Source: Rikenella microfusus
GTDB lineage: Bacteria; Bacteroidota; Bacteroidia; Bacteroidales; SZUA-534
Assembly (NCBI GenBank): GCA_020719105.1
Contig: DYQV01000066.1
Location: forward strand, 1 to 10,894
Direction of reading: 5' to 3'
Length of the DNA stretch: 10,894 nucleotides
Made by a program: the position numbers and the translations under genes. The notes beneath the pieces were generated by a model that saw nothing but the letters and a program-made list of their open reading frames with translations, did not search any database and had not been told where the DNA came from. Positions 1 to 6,075 of this stretch are shown piece after piece; position 1 is the stretch's first letter, and the number at the start of each line of letters is the position of its first letter.

Positions 1-2
1 CC

Positions 3-71
3 CAAGATGAAATTGATAAAGAAGTTGAGTCAGTAAGATCGGAAATTTATGCCAAGAGGGAAAAAAATTAG
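3..71 (+). CDS. Antitoxin of PIN-type TA pair, C-terminal end only (partial)
   Basis: An open frame enters from the left edge and ends at the TAG at 69-71, giving 22 residues that start QDEIDKEVESVRSEIY and finish KREKN. This acidic then basic helical tail resembles the C-termini of small antitoxins found directly upstream of COG1569 PIN toxins in Bacteroidota (recognition from memory of the family). Its last 23 bases overlap the start of the PIN gene at 49, a translational coupling typical of antitoxin-toxin pairs. By analogy the missing N-terminal part should carry the DNA-binding domain, and the tail seen here should wrap the toxin. The family of the DNA-binding domain cannot be decided from what is in the window. 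Confidence 0.6.
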   Translation, partial: QDEIDKEVESVRSEIYAKREKN

Positions 72-468
72 GGTGATTCTTGATACAAACCTATTTATTA
101 GTTTTTTAATTGGTAAAAGACTCAAGGGATTGAAAGAATCTATAGTGAATTCTAATATTACTTTGATTTTTTCAGAACAAAATATTCTAGAATTGGAAAA
201 TGTTGCAAGTAGAGAAAAATTTCGCCGATATTTTCCGAAAGACGATGTGGCTGATCTTGTAAAATTTATTCGAATTACTGGACTGGTTTATGAAATAAAT
301 GACTACGATGAGATTTGTAGAGACCCAAAAGATGATTTTTTATTGGCCTTAGCAAAATTAAGCAATGCGAACTATTTAGTATCAGGAGATCGTGATTTAC
401 GTGAACTAAAAATCTATCATAGAACAAAAATAGTAACAATTGACGAATTTGAAAAGGTTTTAACATAA
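49..468 (+). CDS. PIN-domain toxin (COG1569-type putative ribonuclease)
   Basis: The 139-residue protein is a single PIN domain, the expected length for the COG1569 'putative toxin-antitoxin system toxin component, PIN family'. Visible family signatures are LDTNLFIS near the N-terminus (D12), an acidic residue in the first helices (E48), CRDPKDD (D95/D96) and LVSGDRDL (D114, D116). Together these can form the acidic pocket that binds Mg2+/Mn2+ for RNA cleavage, so no catalytic residue appears lost. The ATG at 49 lies inside the end of the antitoxin frame and gives the usual short MPRGKKIRVILDTN start. The upstream antitoxin would neutralise it and probably repress the operon. The RNA target cannot be read from sequence. 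The gene is AT-rich compared with the phosphohexomutase gene next door, which fits horizontal acquisition. Confidence 0.85.
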   Translation: MPRGKKIRVILDTNLFISFLIGKRLKGLKESIVNSNITLIFSEQNILELENVASREKFRRYFPKDDVADLVKFIRITGLVYEINDYDEICRDPKDDFLLALAKLSNANYLVSGDRDLRELKIYHRTKIVTIDEFEKVLT

Positions 469-475
469 ACACAAA

Positions 476-532
476 GCCTAACCCGCTATAAGTCATAAGC
501 TACAACTTGCCGTTTTAAACAGGGTCGGGTTT
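476..532. repeat. Imperfect inverted repeat after the PIN toxin (attC-like)
   Basis: Eight bases after the toxin stop codon the sequence reads GCCTAACCCG (476-485), and CGGGTT returns at 527-532. Inside them AAGT (490-493) and ACTT (504-507) can form an inner stem. GCCTAAC matches the RYYYAAC core of integron attC sites and sits where an attC would sit, just after a cassette gene. The opposite side reads GTTTAAT, which fits GTTRRRY poorly. It could be a degenerate cassette boundary, a weak hairpin that ends the TA transcript, or chance. Confidence 0.3.
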
Positions 533-660
533 AATGTATCTTCATTTACGCAAGCTAAATTCAAACCAATTGGTTCAAGACCATCCAGAAAAAACGGGGT
601 GTATTGTGATAGAAACAAACTAAATTCCTTAAAACACCCAAATATTAAGGAAAAAAGTCT

Positions 661-691
661 TTTGATTACAATCAGGAAAGTATTATTTTCG
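661..691 (+). promoter_or_regulatory. Candidate Bacteroidota promoter for the phosphohexomutase gene
   Basis: TTTG at 661-664 is followed after 19 bases by TATTTTCG at 684-691, one mismatch from the Bacteroidota -7 consensus TAnnTTTG, with the right spacing to the -33 TTTG. It would start transcription close to the ATG at 718. No better match was seen between the PIN gene and 718. Confidence 0.35.
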
Positions 692-717
692 GACACTTAA
701 ATAAATTAAAACAACGA

Positions 718-2067
718 ATGACTATGGGAGCTTTTCATGCGTACGATATCCGCGGAATTTACAACCACGATTTTAACAAAGAAGATGTGTATAAAATAGG
801 GTACTTTATTCCCCGATTACTTGCATCGAAAAAAGTATTGGTAGGTCGCGATGTAAGGGTTTCGTCACCCGAAATTTATGAATACCTGTGTAAAGGGATT
901 ACCGATGCCGGAGCCGATGTTTACAATCTAGGGTTGGCTACCACACCCATGGTTTACTGGGCTACTGCAAAACTTGGGTTCACCGCCTCGGTACAGATTA
1001 CCGCCTCACACAATTCAAAGGAATACAATGGGTTAAAAGTATCGCGCGAAAATGCCTTGCCCGTTGGGCTTGACACCGGATTGGGAACTATTCGGCATTG
1101 GATGCAAACCGAGCCAATTGTTCCAATGGCCACTAAAGGGAAAATAGTGGATAAAGACATTAAAGCGGAATATCTTGAATTTCAGCGCAACTATATGGCC
1201 GACATTTCGAACCTTAACATTGCTATTGATTGCTCCAATGGAATGGCCGCTTTATTAATTAAGGATTTGTTGGGAAACGCTCCAATATATATTTACGATG
1301 AGCTTGATGGAAGCTTTCCCAATCATGAACCCAATCCGTTGGTTGAGGAAAATGTGGCGGAGTTGAAAAAACAGGTCATCACAAATCAGTGCGACATTGG
1401 AGTCATATTTGATGGTGATGCCGACCGGGTAATGTTTGTTGATGAAAAGGGAAAATTCATATCTCCCGATTTGATTATTGGTCTGTTGGCACATTATTTT
1501 CTCGAAGAAAAAGGGCTGAAAGGCAATGTATTGCAAGACATCCGTACTTCGAAAGCGGTGGCAGAATACATTTCAACGTATGGTTCCACCATGCATACAT
1601 GGCGTGTGGGCCGGGCTTTTGCTGCTATAAAACTGCGCGAGATTGACGGTATTTTTGGTGGAGAACTGGCTGGGCATTACTATTTCCGCGATTTTTATTA
1701 TTCCGATTCCGGCATAATGGCAGCATTAATAGTGCTCGACATTGTGAGCAAAATAAAAACAAAAGGGAAAACCCTTTCGGAACTAATAAACGGCATCCGC
1801 AAATATGCCAACTCAGGTGAAATAAATTTTCGGATTGAAAAAAAACAGGAAGCCATGGATGCTGTACGCAATTATTTTCTTACCAGCGAAAAGCCCACGG
1901 CCAACTACGATTTTGATGGATACCGGGTGGAATTTCCTGAATGGTGGTTCAACATCCGCCCTTCGAACACCGAGCCCTATCTGCGTTTGTTGGCCGAAGC
2001 CCGAACCGAAGTGTTGCTTAACCAAAAACTTACAGCGATTAAAGGGATATTGAAAAAGTTTGAGTAG
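718..2067 (+). CDS. Phosphomannomutase/phosphoglucomutase (alpha-D-phosphohexomutase)
   Basis: A 449-residue enzyme of the alpha-D-phosphohexomutase superfamily, which interconverts hexose 1- and 6-phosphates in the cytoplasm, feeding GDP-mannose or UDP-glucose and so surface polysaccharide synthesis. All four domain signatures are present in order: N-terminal AYDIRG (8-13); the active-site phosphoserine loop TASHN (95-99, Ser97); the metal-binding loop DGDADR (232-237); the sugar-binding loop GGELAGH (314-320); and the phosphate-binding loop RPSNTEP (414-420). Length is normal for the ManB/AlgC branch. Two ATGs are possible: 718, and 724 which gives MGAFHAYDIRG; both keep the domain intact, and the second is the usual style of the family. 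The gene stands alone, convergent with the lipoprotein gene. Sequence alone does not settle mannose against glucose preference. Confidence 0.9.
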   Translation: MTMGAFHAYDIRGIYNHDFNKEDVYKIGYFIPRLLASKKVLVGRDVRVSSPEIYEYLCKGITDAGADVYNLGLATTPMVYWATAKLGFTASVQITASHNSKEYNGLKVSRENALPVGLDTGLGTIRHWMQTEPIVPMATKGKIVDKDIKAEYLEFQRNYMADISNLNIAIDCSNGMAALLIKDLLGNAPIYIYDELDGSFPNHEPNPLVEENVAELKKQVITNQCDIGVIFDGDADRVMFVDEKGKFISPDLIIGLLAHYFLEEKGLKGNVLQDIRTSKAVAEYISTYGSTMHTWRVGRAFAAIKLREIDGIFGGELAGHYYFRDFYYSDSGIMAALIVLDIVSKIKTKGKTLSELINGIRKYANSGEINFRIEKKQEAMDAVRNYFLTSEKPTANYDFDGYRVEFPEWWFNIRPSNTEPYLRLLAEARTEVLLNQKLTAIKGILKKFE

Positions 2068-2069
2068 GC

Positions 2070-2100
2070 AAAGCAACTGTAACCTAAGTTGAGGTGCTTT
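2070..2100 (+). terminator. Weak hairpin just after the phosphohexomutase stop
   Basis: AAAGCAACT at 2070-2078 can pair with AGTTG (2087-2091) and TGCTTT (2095-2100) across a small bulge, and is followed by ATTTAAT rather than a clean T-tract. It might assist termination, but the stem is imperfect; the hairpin at 2133-2176 is the better candidate. Confidence 0.2.
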
Positions 2101-2132
2101 ATTTAATAAGGAGCGGAAAGTTAGTAAAACGG

Positions 2133-2185
2133 AAGACTCACTGATAAATCAAATGCAAGGATTTATTATTAGTCTTTAGTTTTTA
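2133..2185 (+). terminator. Candidate terminator between convergent genes
   Basis: AAGACT (2133-2138) pairs with AGTCTT (2171-2176), and within it ATAAATC (2144-2150) pairs with GATTTAT (2160-2166) around a 9-base loop. On the + strand the hairpin is followed by TAGTTTTT, which suits termination of the phosphohexomutase transcript. The 3' arm runs into the last codons of the convergent lipoprotein gene. Without a T-tract on the other strand, service to both genes is less certain. Confidence 0.4.
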
Positions 2186-3566
2186 ACGGTTGTATTTCAG
2201 GTTCAGTAAACAAGTCTCTCCATGAATTATCGTTGGCATATTGTTCCCAAGAAACCAAACCCAGGGAAAGAGCTTTTTTAAAGTTTTCAACCAGTAACTT
2301 TTTATCTCCTGAAAGCAAATAATACCGGGCGTACATTAGATAAACATCCGGGTTGGTGGTGTCAACTAATTCATAAATTTGAATTTTTTTGAAGGCATCG
2401 TCTAATTTGCCATCATCCAAATCATTCTTAGTAAGCATAAATGAAGCCATGCTTAAATAGTTTAATAAACGCCGACCTATTAAAGCTACCTCTTTGTCCG
2501 AATTTGATGTAGTTTCATTGAAACGGGATACTTCAGTTTGCCACCATTCCAAGTCGCGCAATTCAATGGCTTTTATAAATTCCGATCGCAGGGCAATTTC
2601 CTTTTGAAGCAACGCCTGCCGCTTAGTTACCTGTTTTGTGAATTGAGGATTTTGTTTCAATGAGGCTTGTTGTATTTTTATGTCTGAAATGTTTCGTATG
2701 CCATTAAACCAACGCTCGGTTTGGCGTAAAGTCAGCATTTCAGCAATAGATTCCTGGTTTTTTTCACAGGAGTTGATGCTATCCTGCATTTGAGTCCAAA
2801 GGGCATTCATCCATTTTTCGTTTTTAGGAGTACGGTTGGTTTTCATACAGAAAAGTTCCAAACCGGAAAAAGCCAAATTAAACTCAGCCACAGGAGGCCA
2901 TTCGTGTTTTCCGGCAAAAGTGATGGCGGTATAGTCAATTCCTTTTTTATCGAACGCCGAAAAGGACTGCTGTTCTTCCAGGTAATTGAAATCGGCCAGG
3001 CCAACCATGCCCACATAATAAAACCGGGTCAATTCATCCCCATTAAATGGGATGCTGCCTGCGCAAGCAATTACGCCGGCAATTTGCGGAAGCTGCTGAG
3101 CAAAAATAATAGCCAGTTTAGCTCCACCGCTAAAGCCAGAGGTAAAAATGCGTTTGTTATCAATTAAAAACCGCGATTGGGTTTCATTAAGCAATTGTTG
3201 AAAAACAGAAAAAGCATAAGAACCGGATAACCCATTTTTAATATTGTTGCTACCAATTAGGATGTAACCATAGTTGTTAGCCAGCGATTGGTAGTTTTTC
3301 AAGGGTAGGCTTCCGTCGCCATGCGGATCGAAAAAAAAGAGCACCGGCAAACGGTCTTTGCCATTATAGGAATTGGGCAAATAAAAAGAGTAGCGGAGCA
3401 ATGAGTCCGTTGGGCTTTGCTGGTGAGAATAAACCGTTTGTTTTTCAACAGGTTTGCCATATAAATCTACCAACGGCTTCTCTTTTGGGGCACACGATGC
3501 CACTATTAATAACAGGGATAACCCGATAATGTATTGATTCATGTTGAAAGGAATTAGTTTTTTCAT
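2169..3566 (-). CDS. Lipoprotein with alpha/beta-hydrolase (esterase-like) domain and helical C-terminal half
   Basis: I chose the ATG at 3566 (465 residues) because it begins MKKLIPFN, a positively charged signal-peptide start, followed by hydrophobic IIGLSLLLIVAS and a lipobox cysteine at residue 25. An ATG ten codons upstream adds a tail that disrupts this, and one eight codons downstream lacks the charged start. After a short linker, residues ~50-235 look like an alpha/beta hydrolase of the PHB-depolymerase/feruloyl-esterase kind: YSFYLPNSY, PVLFFFDPHG, the nucleophile elbow GFSGG (Ser146), GLAD (Asp192) and GKHEWP (His221), a plausible Ser-Asp-His triad. Residues ~250-465 are mostly helical and rich in Gln, Lys and Glu, ending in a TPR-like stretch (DAFKKIQIYELVDTTNPDVY). 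The residues after the cysteine are APKEK, without the acidic run seen in Bacteroidota surface-export signals, so a periplasm-facing location is likelier. Substrate unknown. Confidence 0.7.
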   Translation of the reverse strand: MKKLIPFNMNQYIIGLSLLLIVASCAPKEKPLVDLYGKPVEKQTVYSHQQSPTDSLLRYSFYLPNSYNGKDRLPVLFFFDPHGDGSLPLKNYQSLANNYGYILIGSNNIKNGLSGSYAFSVFQQLLNETQSRFLIDNKRIFTSGFSGGAKLAIIFAQQLPQIAGVIACAGSIPFNGDELTRFYYVGMVGLADFNYLEEQQSFSAFDKKGIDYTAITFAGKHEWPPVAEFNLAFSGLELFCMKTNRTPKNEKWMNALWTQMQDSINSCEKNQESIAEMLTLRQTERWFNGIRNISDIKIQQASLKQNPQFTKQVTKRQALLQKEIALRSEFIKAIELRDLEWWQTEVSRFNETTSNSDKEVALIGRRLLNYLSMASFMLTKNDLDDGKLDDAFKKIQIYELVDTTNPDVYLMYARYYLLSGDKKLLVENFKKALSLGLVSWEQYANDNSWRDLFTEPEIQPLKTKD

Positions 3567-3648
3567 GGAATTAAAGTTTATATCGGTTAATGGCAAGGTT
3601 TCGTGCTGATTGTTCCACTTGGCTAAATGGGGGCTTCAATACAATAAC

Positions 3649-3674
3649 ATATCCGTCACAGCATGTTGTGTTGC
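3649..3674. repeat. Left flanking repeat of the GNAT toxin-antitoxin module
   Basis: ATATCCG (3649-3655) and TGTTGTGTTGC (3664-3674) lie seven bases beyond the GNAT toxin stop. Related copies lie upstream of the antitoxin at 4516-4538: the 11-base arm recurs there inverted (10 of 11 bases match), while ATATCCG recurs in the same orientation. This may mark a module boundary. Confidence 0.4.
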
Positions 3675-3680
3675 GTTTTT

Positions 3681-4172
3681 CTATATTAGTTGTTCAATAA
3701 CTTTCATTGGGAGAAACATCTTTTCACTATCTGGCAGTTGTTCAAATCCATACTTTTTATAAAATTCAATAGCCTTTTCGTTTATCGGATCTACAACTAC
3801 AGCCATTGCTCCAACACTCTCATTCGACAAATTGTAACTCCTAAATAGTGCATCAAGAAGAAGATGTTCTCCAAGTCCTGTTCCTTTTGTTGTAATGTCT
3901 CTTGCTAATCGACCTAACAATATAACCGGAGCATTATAGTTTTTTGGTACTTGTTTTAAATATTTTTCAGGTATTAATTCTCGCCCAAGACTTTCACTTG
4001 TTAAAGTATAATAACCAATTACATTTTGTTTGTTATCGATTGCAACAAAACAAGTTGCCAATCGTTTGCGAATATCTTGATTAACCTGTTTTTTAATATA
4101 TTCTGTTAATGAATCTTCGTCACAAATGAAATCTTTTCTATTATGGGTCTTTTCTAAAAGTTGAATTTTCAC
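3681..4172 (-). CDS. GNAT acetyltransferase toxin (TacT/AtaT-like)
   Basis: A 163-residue single GNAT domain of the size of TacT/KacT/AtaT toxins, which use acetyl-CoA to acetylate the amino group of aminoacyl-tRNA and so stop translation. Matching features are N-terminal FICDEDSLTEYIKKQVNQD (a variant of the FxCGxxxLDxYL start of this group), strand VIGYYTLTS (51-59), LLGRLARD (85-92), the acetyl-CoA loop TKGTGLGE (95-102, fitting x-x-G-x-G/A), and FYKKYGF with Tyr138 at the place of the catalytic tyrosine of TacT. The start is GTG at 4172, overlapping the antitoxin stop by four bases (GTGA), so translation is coupled. The partner is the ribbon-helix-helix protein immediately upstream. Which tRNA it attacks cannot be read from sequence. 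A non-toxic acetyltransferase is possible, but the pairing argues strongly against it. Confidence 0.85.
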   Translation of the reverse strand: MKIQLLEKTHNRKDFICDEDSLTEYIKKQVNQDIRKRLATCFVAIDNKQNVIGYYTLTSESLGRELIPEKYLKQVPKNYNAPVILLGRLARDITTKGTGLGEHLLLDALFRSYNLSNESVGAMAVVVDPINEKAIEFYKKYGFEQLPDSEKMFLPMKVIEQLI

Positions 4173-4459
4173 TTGAGTGTTGTTTGAAATTTATACTTTT
4201 TAGCTGCTTCAACTAAATTTTCATTCGGCTTATTATTCCCAAATACAGCATCAAAAAATTTCTTGCGATCCCGTTCACTTACAATAATTCTGTCCTTTTT
4301 TGCAACTATTTCTTCGGACTGTTCTTTAACAATCCGAAGAATAAAACTGCTAAAAGATTTATCCCCACTTAATTTTTGAGCTTTCCGAAAAATTCGTTTA
4401 TCATAAGAAGAAATTCTTATCTCAACTCGCTCATCTTTATTTATTAATTGTGATTCCAT
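4169..4459 (-). CDS. DUF1778-type ribbon-helix-helix antitoxin (TacA-like)
   Basis: I place the start at the ATG at 4459, giving 96 residues (MESQLINKDERVEIRIS). A frame extending to 4522 would run through the candidate promoter and operator. Residues 10-50 form a ribbon-helix-helix: ERVEIRIS as the DNA-contacting strand, then helices around KRIFRKAQKLSG and FSSFILRIVKEQSEEI. Residues ~57-91 (IIVSERDRKKFFDAVF, NENLVEAAKKYKF) match the C-terminal segment by which DUF1778 antitoxins clamp over the GNAT toxin. It should neutralise the downstream toxin and, with it, repress their shared promoter at conditional ratios, as known for TacA and KacA. It overlaps the toxin gene by four bases. The base composition is AT-rich like the toxin, unlike dgt upstream. 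Confidence 0.85.
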   Translation of the reverse strand: MESQLINKDERVEIRISSYDKRIFRKAQKLSGDKSFSSFILRIVKEQSEEIVAKKDRIIVSERDRKKFFDAVFGNNKPNENLVEAAKKYKFQTTLK

Positions 4460-4473
4460 AATTTTATTTTTTA

Positions 4474-4505
4474 CAAGTGTACGGCATTTTATCGTACAAA
4501 ACAAG
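4474..4505 (-). promoter_or_regulatory. Candidate promoter of the GNAT toxin-antitoxin operon
   Basis: Read on the minus strand, CTTG (4505-4502) is followed after 20 bases by TACACTTG (4481-4474), one mismatch from the Bacteroidota -7 box TAnnTTTG. This leaves a short leader before the antitoxin ATG at 4459. Confidence 0.45.
4478..4498. promoter_or_regulatory. Candidate operator: inverted repeat TGTACG-N9-CGTACA
   Basis: TGTACG (4478-4483) and CGTACA (4493-4498) are perfect inverted copies separated by nine bases. The repeat occupies the space between the candidate -33 and -7 boxes and overlaps the -7 box. This is where a ribbon-helix-helix antitoxin would bind to repress its own operon. 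Binding is inferred from position and symmetry only. Confidence 0.45.
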
Positions 4506-4515
4506 TTTTTTAAAT

Positions 4516-4538
4516 GCAACACAGCACACTTATATCCG
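4516..4538. repeat. Right flanking repeat of the GNAT toxin-antitoxin module
   Basis: GCAACACAGCA (4516-4526) is the inverted counterpart of TGTTGTGTTGC at 3664-3674, and ATATCCG (4532-4538) is a direct copy of 3649-3655. It lies just upstream of the module's promoter. The stretch from here to the dgt stop (about 180 bases) is AT-rich and holds only this repeat, the palindrome at 4622 and the hairpin at 4691. Confidence 0.4.
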
Positions 4539-4621
4539 ACATCTGTGTAATTCTTGTGTAATTTATTTTAATTGATTGATAACTCCAATTACCTTATTGC
4601 TTTAGGCGATATTAATTTCAA

Positions 4622-4636
4622 TTCGCGAATCGCGAA
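4622..4636. repeat. Perfect palindrome TTCGCGA-A-TCGCGAA
   Basis: Seven-base arms flank a single central A, in otherwise AT-rich DNA between the antitoxin and dgt. Its GC-rich core stands out from the surroundings. It could be a protein-binding site or part of a mobile-element end; there is no T-tract to make it a terminator. Confidence 0.45.
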
Positions 4637-4690
4637 CAATCAAAAATATAAAATTAAATTGAGAACAGCTTTTTCTTTCTACTGTCCGCC

Positions 4691-4714
4691 GTTTGTAGCT
4701 TTGGTGTTACAAAC
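4691..4714 (-). terminator. Hairpin after dgt, possible terminator
   Basis: GTTTGTA (4691-4697) and TACAAAC (4708-4714) are perfect inverted copies with a ten-base loop, beginning four bases after the dgt stop codon on the minus strand. There is no T-tract after it on that strand, so it may only stabilise the 3' end of the transcript. Confidence 0.3.
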
Positions 4715-4717
4715 CAC

Positions 4718-6043
4718 TCAAACCCCAATCCCCTTAATTAGTTTGTATAAGTCGAGGGCATACAAATCGGTCATTCCCGATACAAAATCGAGTACCGACC
4801 GTATCCGTTCATAATCGTTGGTATGGGTTTCCTGATATTGTTGAGGCAAAATGGAAAGCAGTTTTTTTGAATAGGTGCCGCGAGGTTGAAACACCGCACC
4901 CATAAATTCGGTTAACAAGGTGTTGAGCACATTGTATCCGGTAATTTCCACTTCAATTACCGATCGGTGGTTATAAATTTCATTCAAGGCAACGGTTGAA
5001 CAATCCGAAAGCGCCTGCTTTGATGCACCCACCAACCCATCAGCCAGAGTTCCGGGAAAGCTGCCCCTTAAAAGTAGTTCCTCATTGTCAATAAAGAGTA
5101 TCGCCACCTGATGCACCAAATGATTGATAACCGAAGCCCTTAGGAAAGCAATCTGTTCGTTGCGATCGGTAACTTCGCCATAAATTTGATTCTTTTTTTC
5201 GATAAATGCCCTTTCCGTTGACGGATCAAAAAAAGACATCAACAAATCGGTGGTTCGTTCAGTGGACAATATTCCTAGCTTATGGGCATCTTCAATATCC
5301 ATTATTTGATAGGAGATATCATCGGCAGCCTCGACCAAGTAAACCAAAGGATGGCGAAAATAGGAACCCACCCCTTTTAAATCGGGGATTAATCCTGTTT
5401 TGTTGGCTATTTCGGAAAAAATTCCTTTTTCTGTATCGAAAAAGCCGTACTTGTTTTTTTTAGTCCGCTCCAAAGAACTAAACGGGTATTTAACCATACT
5501 GGCCAATGTAGCATAAGTTAAAACAAAACCGCCTTTTCTACGCCCATTGAACGTGTGGGTTAGCAACCGCAGGGCATTGGCATTTCCGTCGAAGTGGTTT
5601 AAGTCAGTCCATTGAGCATGTGATACCGGGTTTTTAAATTCAGCTCCGGCTCCGTTAACAAAGAAATCGGAAATGGCTTTTTCCCCGGCATGTCCAAACG
5701 GTGGATTTCCCATGTCGTGCACCAGGCTTGCTGTGGCAACAATGGAACCAATTTCGCTAAGTAACAATTGGTTTGGGTTCTTTTTAATTAAATCAGACGC
5801 AACCCGGTTTCCTAACGAGCGACCTACGCTAGCTACTTCGAGGCTATGGGTGAGGCGGTTATGTACAAAAACACTTCCGGGCAAAGGGAAAACCTGTGTT
5901 TTATTTTGCAACCGGCGGAATGGTGAAGAAAAAATGATGCGGTCGTAATCGCGCTGAAATTCCGAGCGGAACAAATCGGGTTCCGTAATCTCCGGATTAT
6001 CTTTTCCAAATCGGGCGGGGGACAAGAGTTTATCCCATTTCAT
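4718..6043 (-). CDS. dgt: dGTPase-type dNTP triphosphohydrolase (HD superfamily)
   Basis: The protein hydrolyses dGTP (or dNTPs, in the broader family) to the nucleoside and tripolyphosphate in the cytoplasm. The ATG at 6043 gives 441 residues starting MKWDKLLSPARFG, the usual family start; an in-frame ATG seven codons earlier is less likely. FSSPFRRLQNKTQVFPL (39-55) and HNRLTHSLEVA hold the first metal-binding His (H66). VHDMGNPPFGHAGE holds the HD pair (H109, D110). RHPLVYLVEAADD (ending at 241-242) supplies the remaining Asp ligand. DLNHFDGNANALRLL is the conserved substrate-pocket segment. All HD ligands are present and the length is normal. It follows lspA by 32 bases on the same strand and could share its transcript. 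Exact nucleotide preference and allosteric activation by dNTPs cannot be told from sequence. Confidence 0.93.
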   Translation of the reverse strand: MKWDKLLSPARFGKDNPEITEPDLFRSEFQRDYDRIIFSSPFRRLQNKTQVFPLPGSVFVHNRLTHSLEVASVGRSLGNRVASDLIKKNPNQLLLSEIGSIVATASLVHDMGNPPFGHAGEKAISDFFVNGAGAEFKNPVSHAQWTDLNHFDGNANALRLLTHTFNGRRKGGFVLTYATLASMVKYPFSSLERTKKNKYGFFDTEKGIFSEIANKTGLIPDLKGVGSYFRHPLVYLVEAADDISYQIMDIEDAHKLGILSTERTTDLLMSFFDPSTERAFIEKKNQIYGEVTDRNEQIAFLRASVINHLVHQVAILFIDNEELLLRGSFPGTLADGLVGASKQALSDCSTVALNEIYNHRSVIEVEITGYNVLNTLLTEFMGAVFQPRGTYSKKLLSILPQQYQETHTNDYERIRSVLDFVSGMTDLYALDLYKLIKGIGV

Positions 6044-6075
6044 GATTTTTTGGTTGCGTTGCAAAAGCTCGCGAT

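Noticed and set aside
493..699. Open frames on both strands between the PIN toxin and the phosphohexomutase gene
   Set aside because: The minus frame (67 residues) has no recognisable domain, and the + frame has no start codon; neither has support beyond being open. They may be remnants, but I cannot show it.
4460..4522. 21-residue N-terminal extension of the DUF1778 antitoxin
   Set aside because: It spans the candidate promoter and operator, and its residues do not resemble the family; the ATG at 4459 gives the normal length.
4572..4814. 80-residue open frame on the + strand
   Set aside because: Half of it is antisense to the dgt end and the rest is AT-rich intergenic sequence; nothing in it resembles a protein family.
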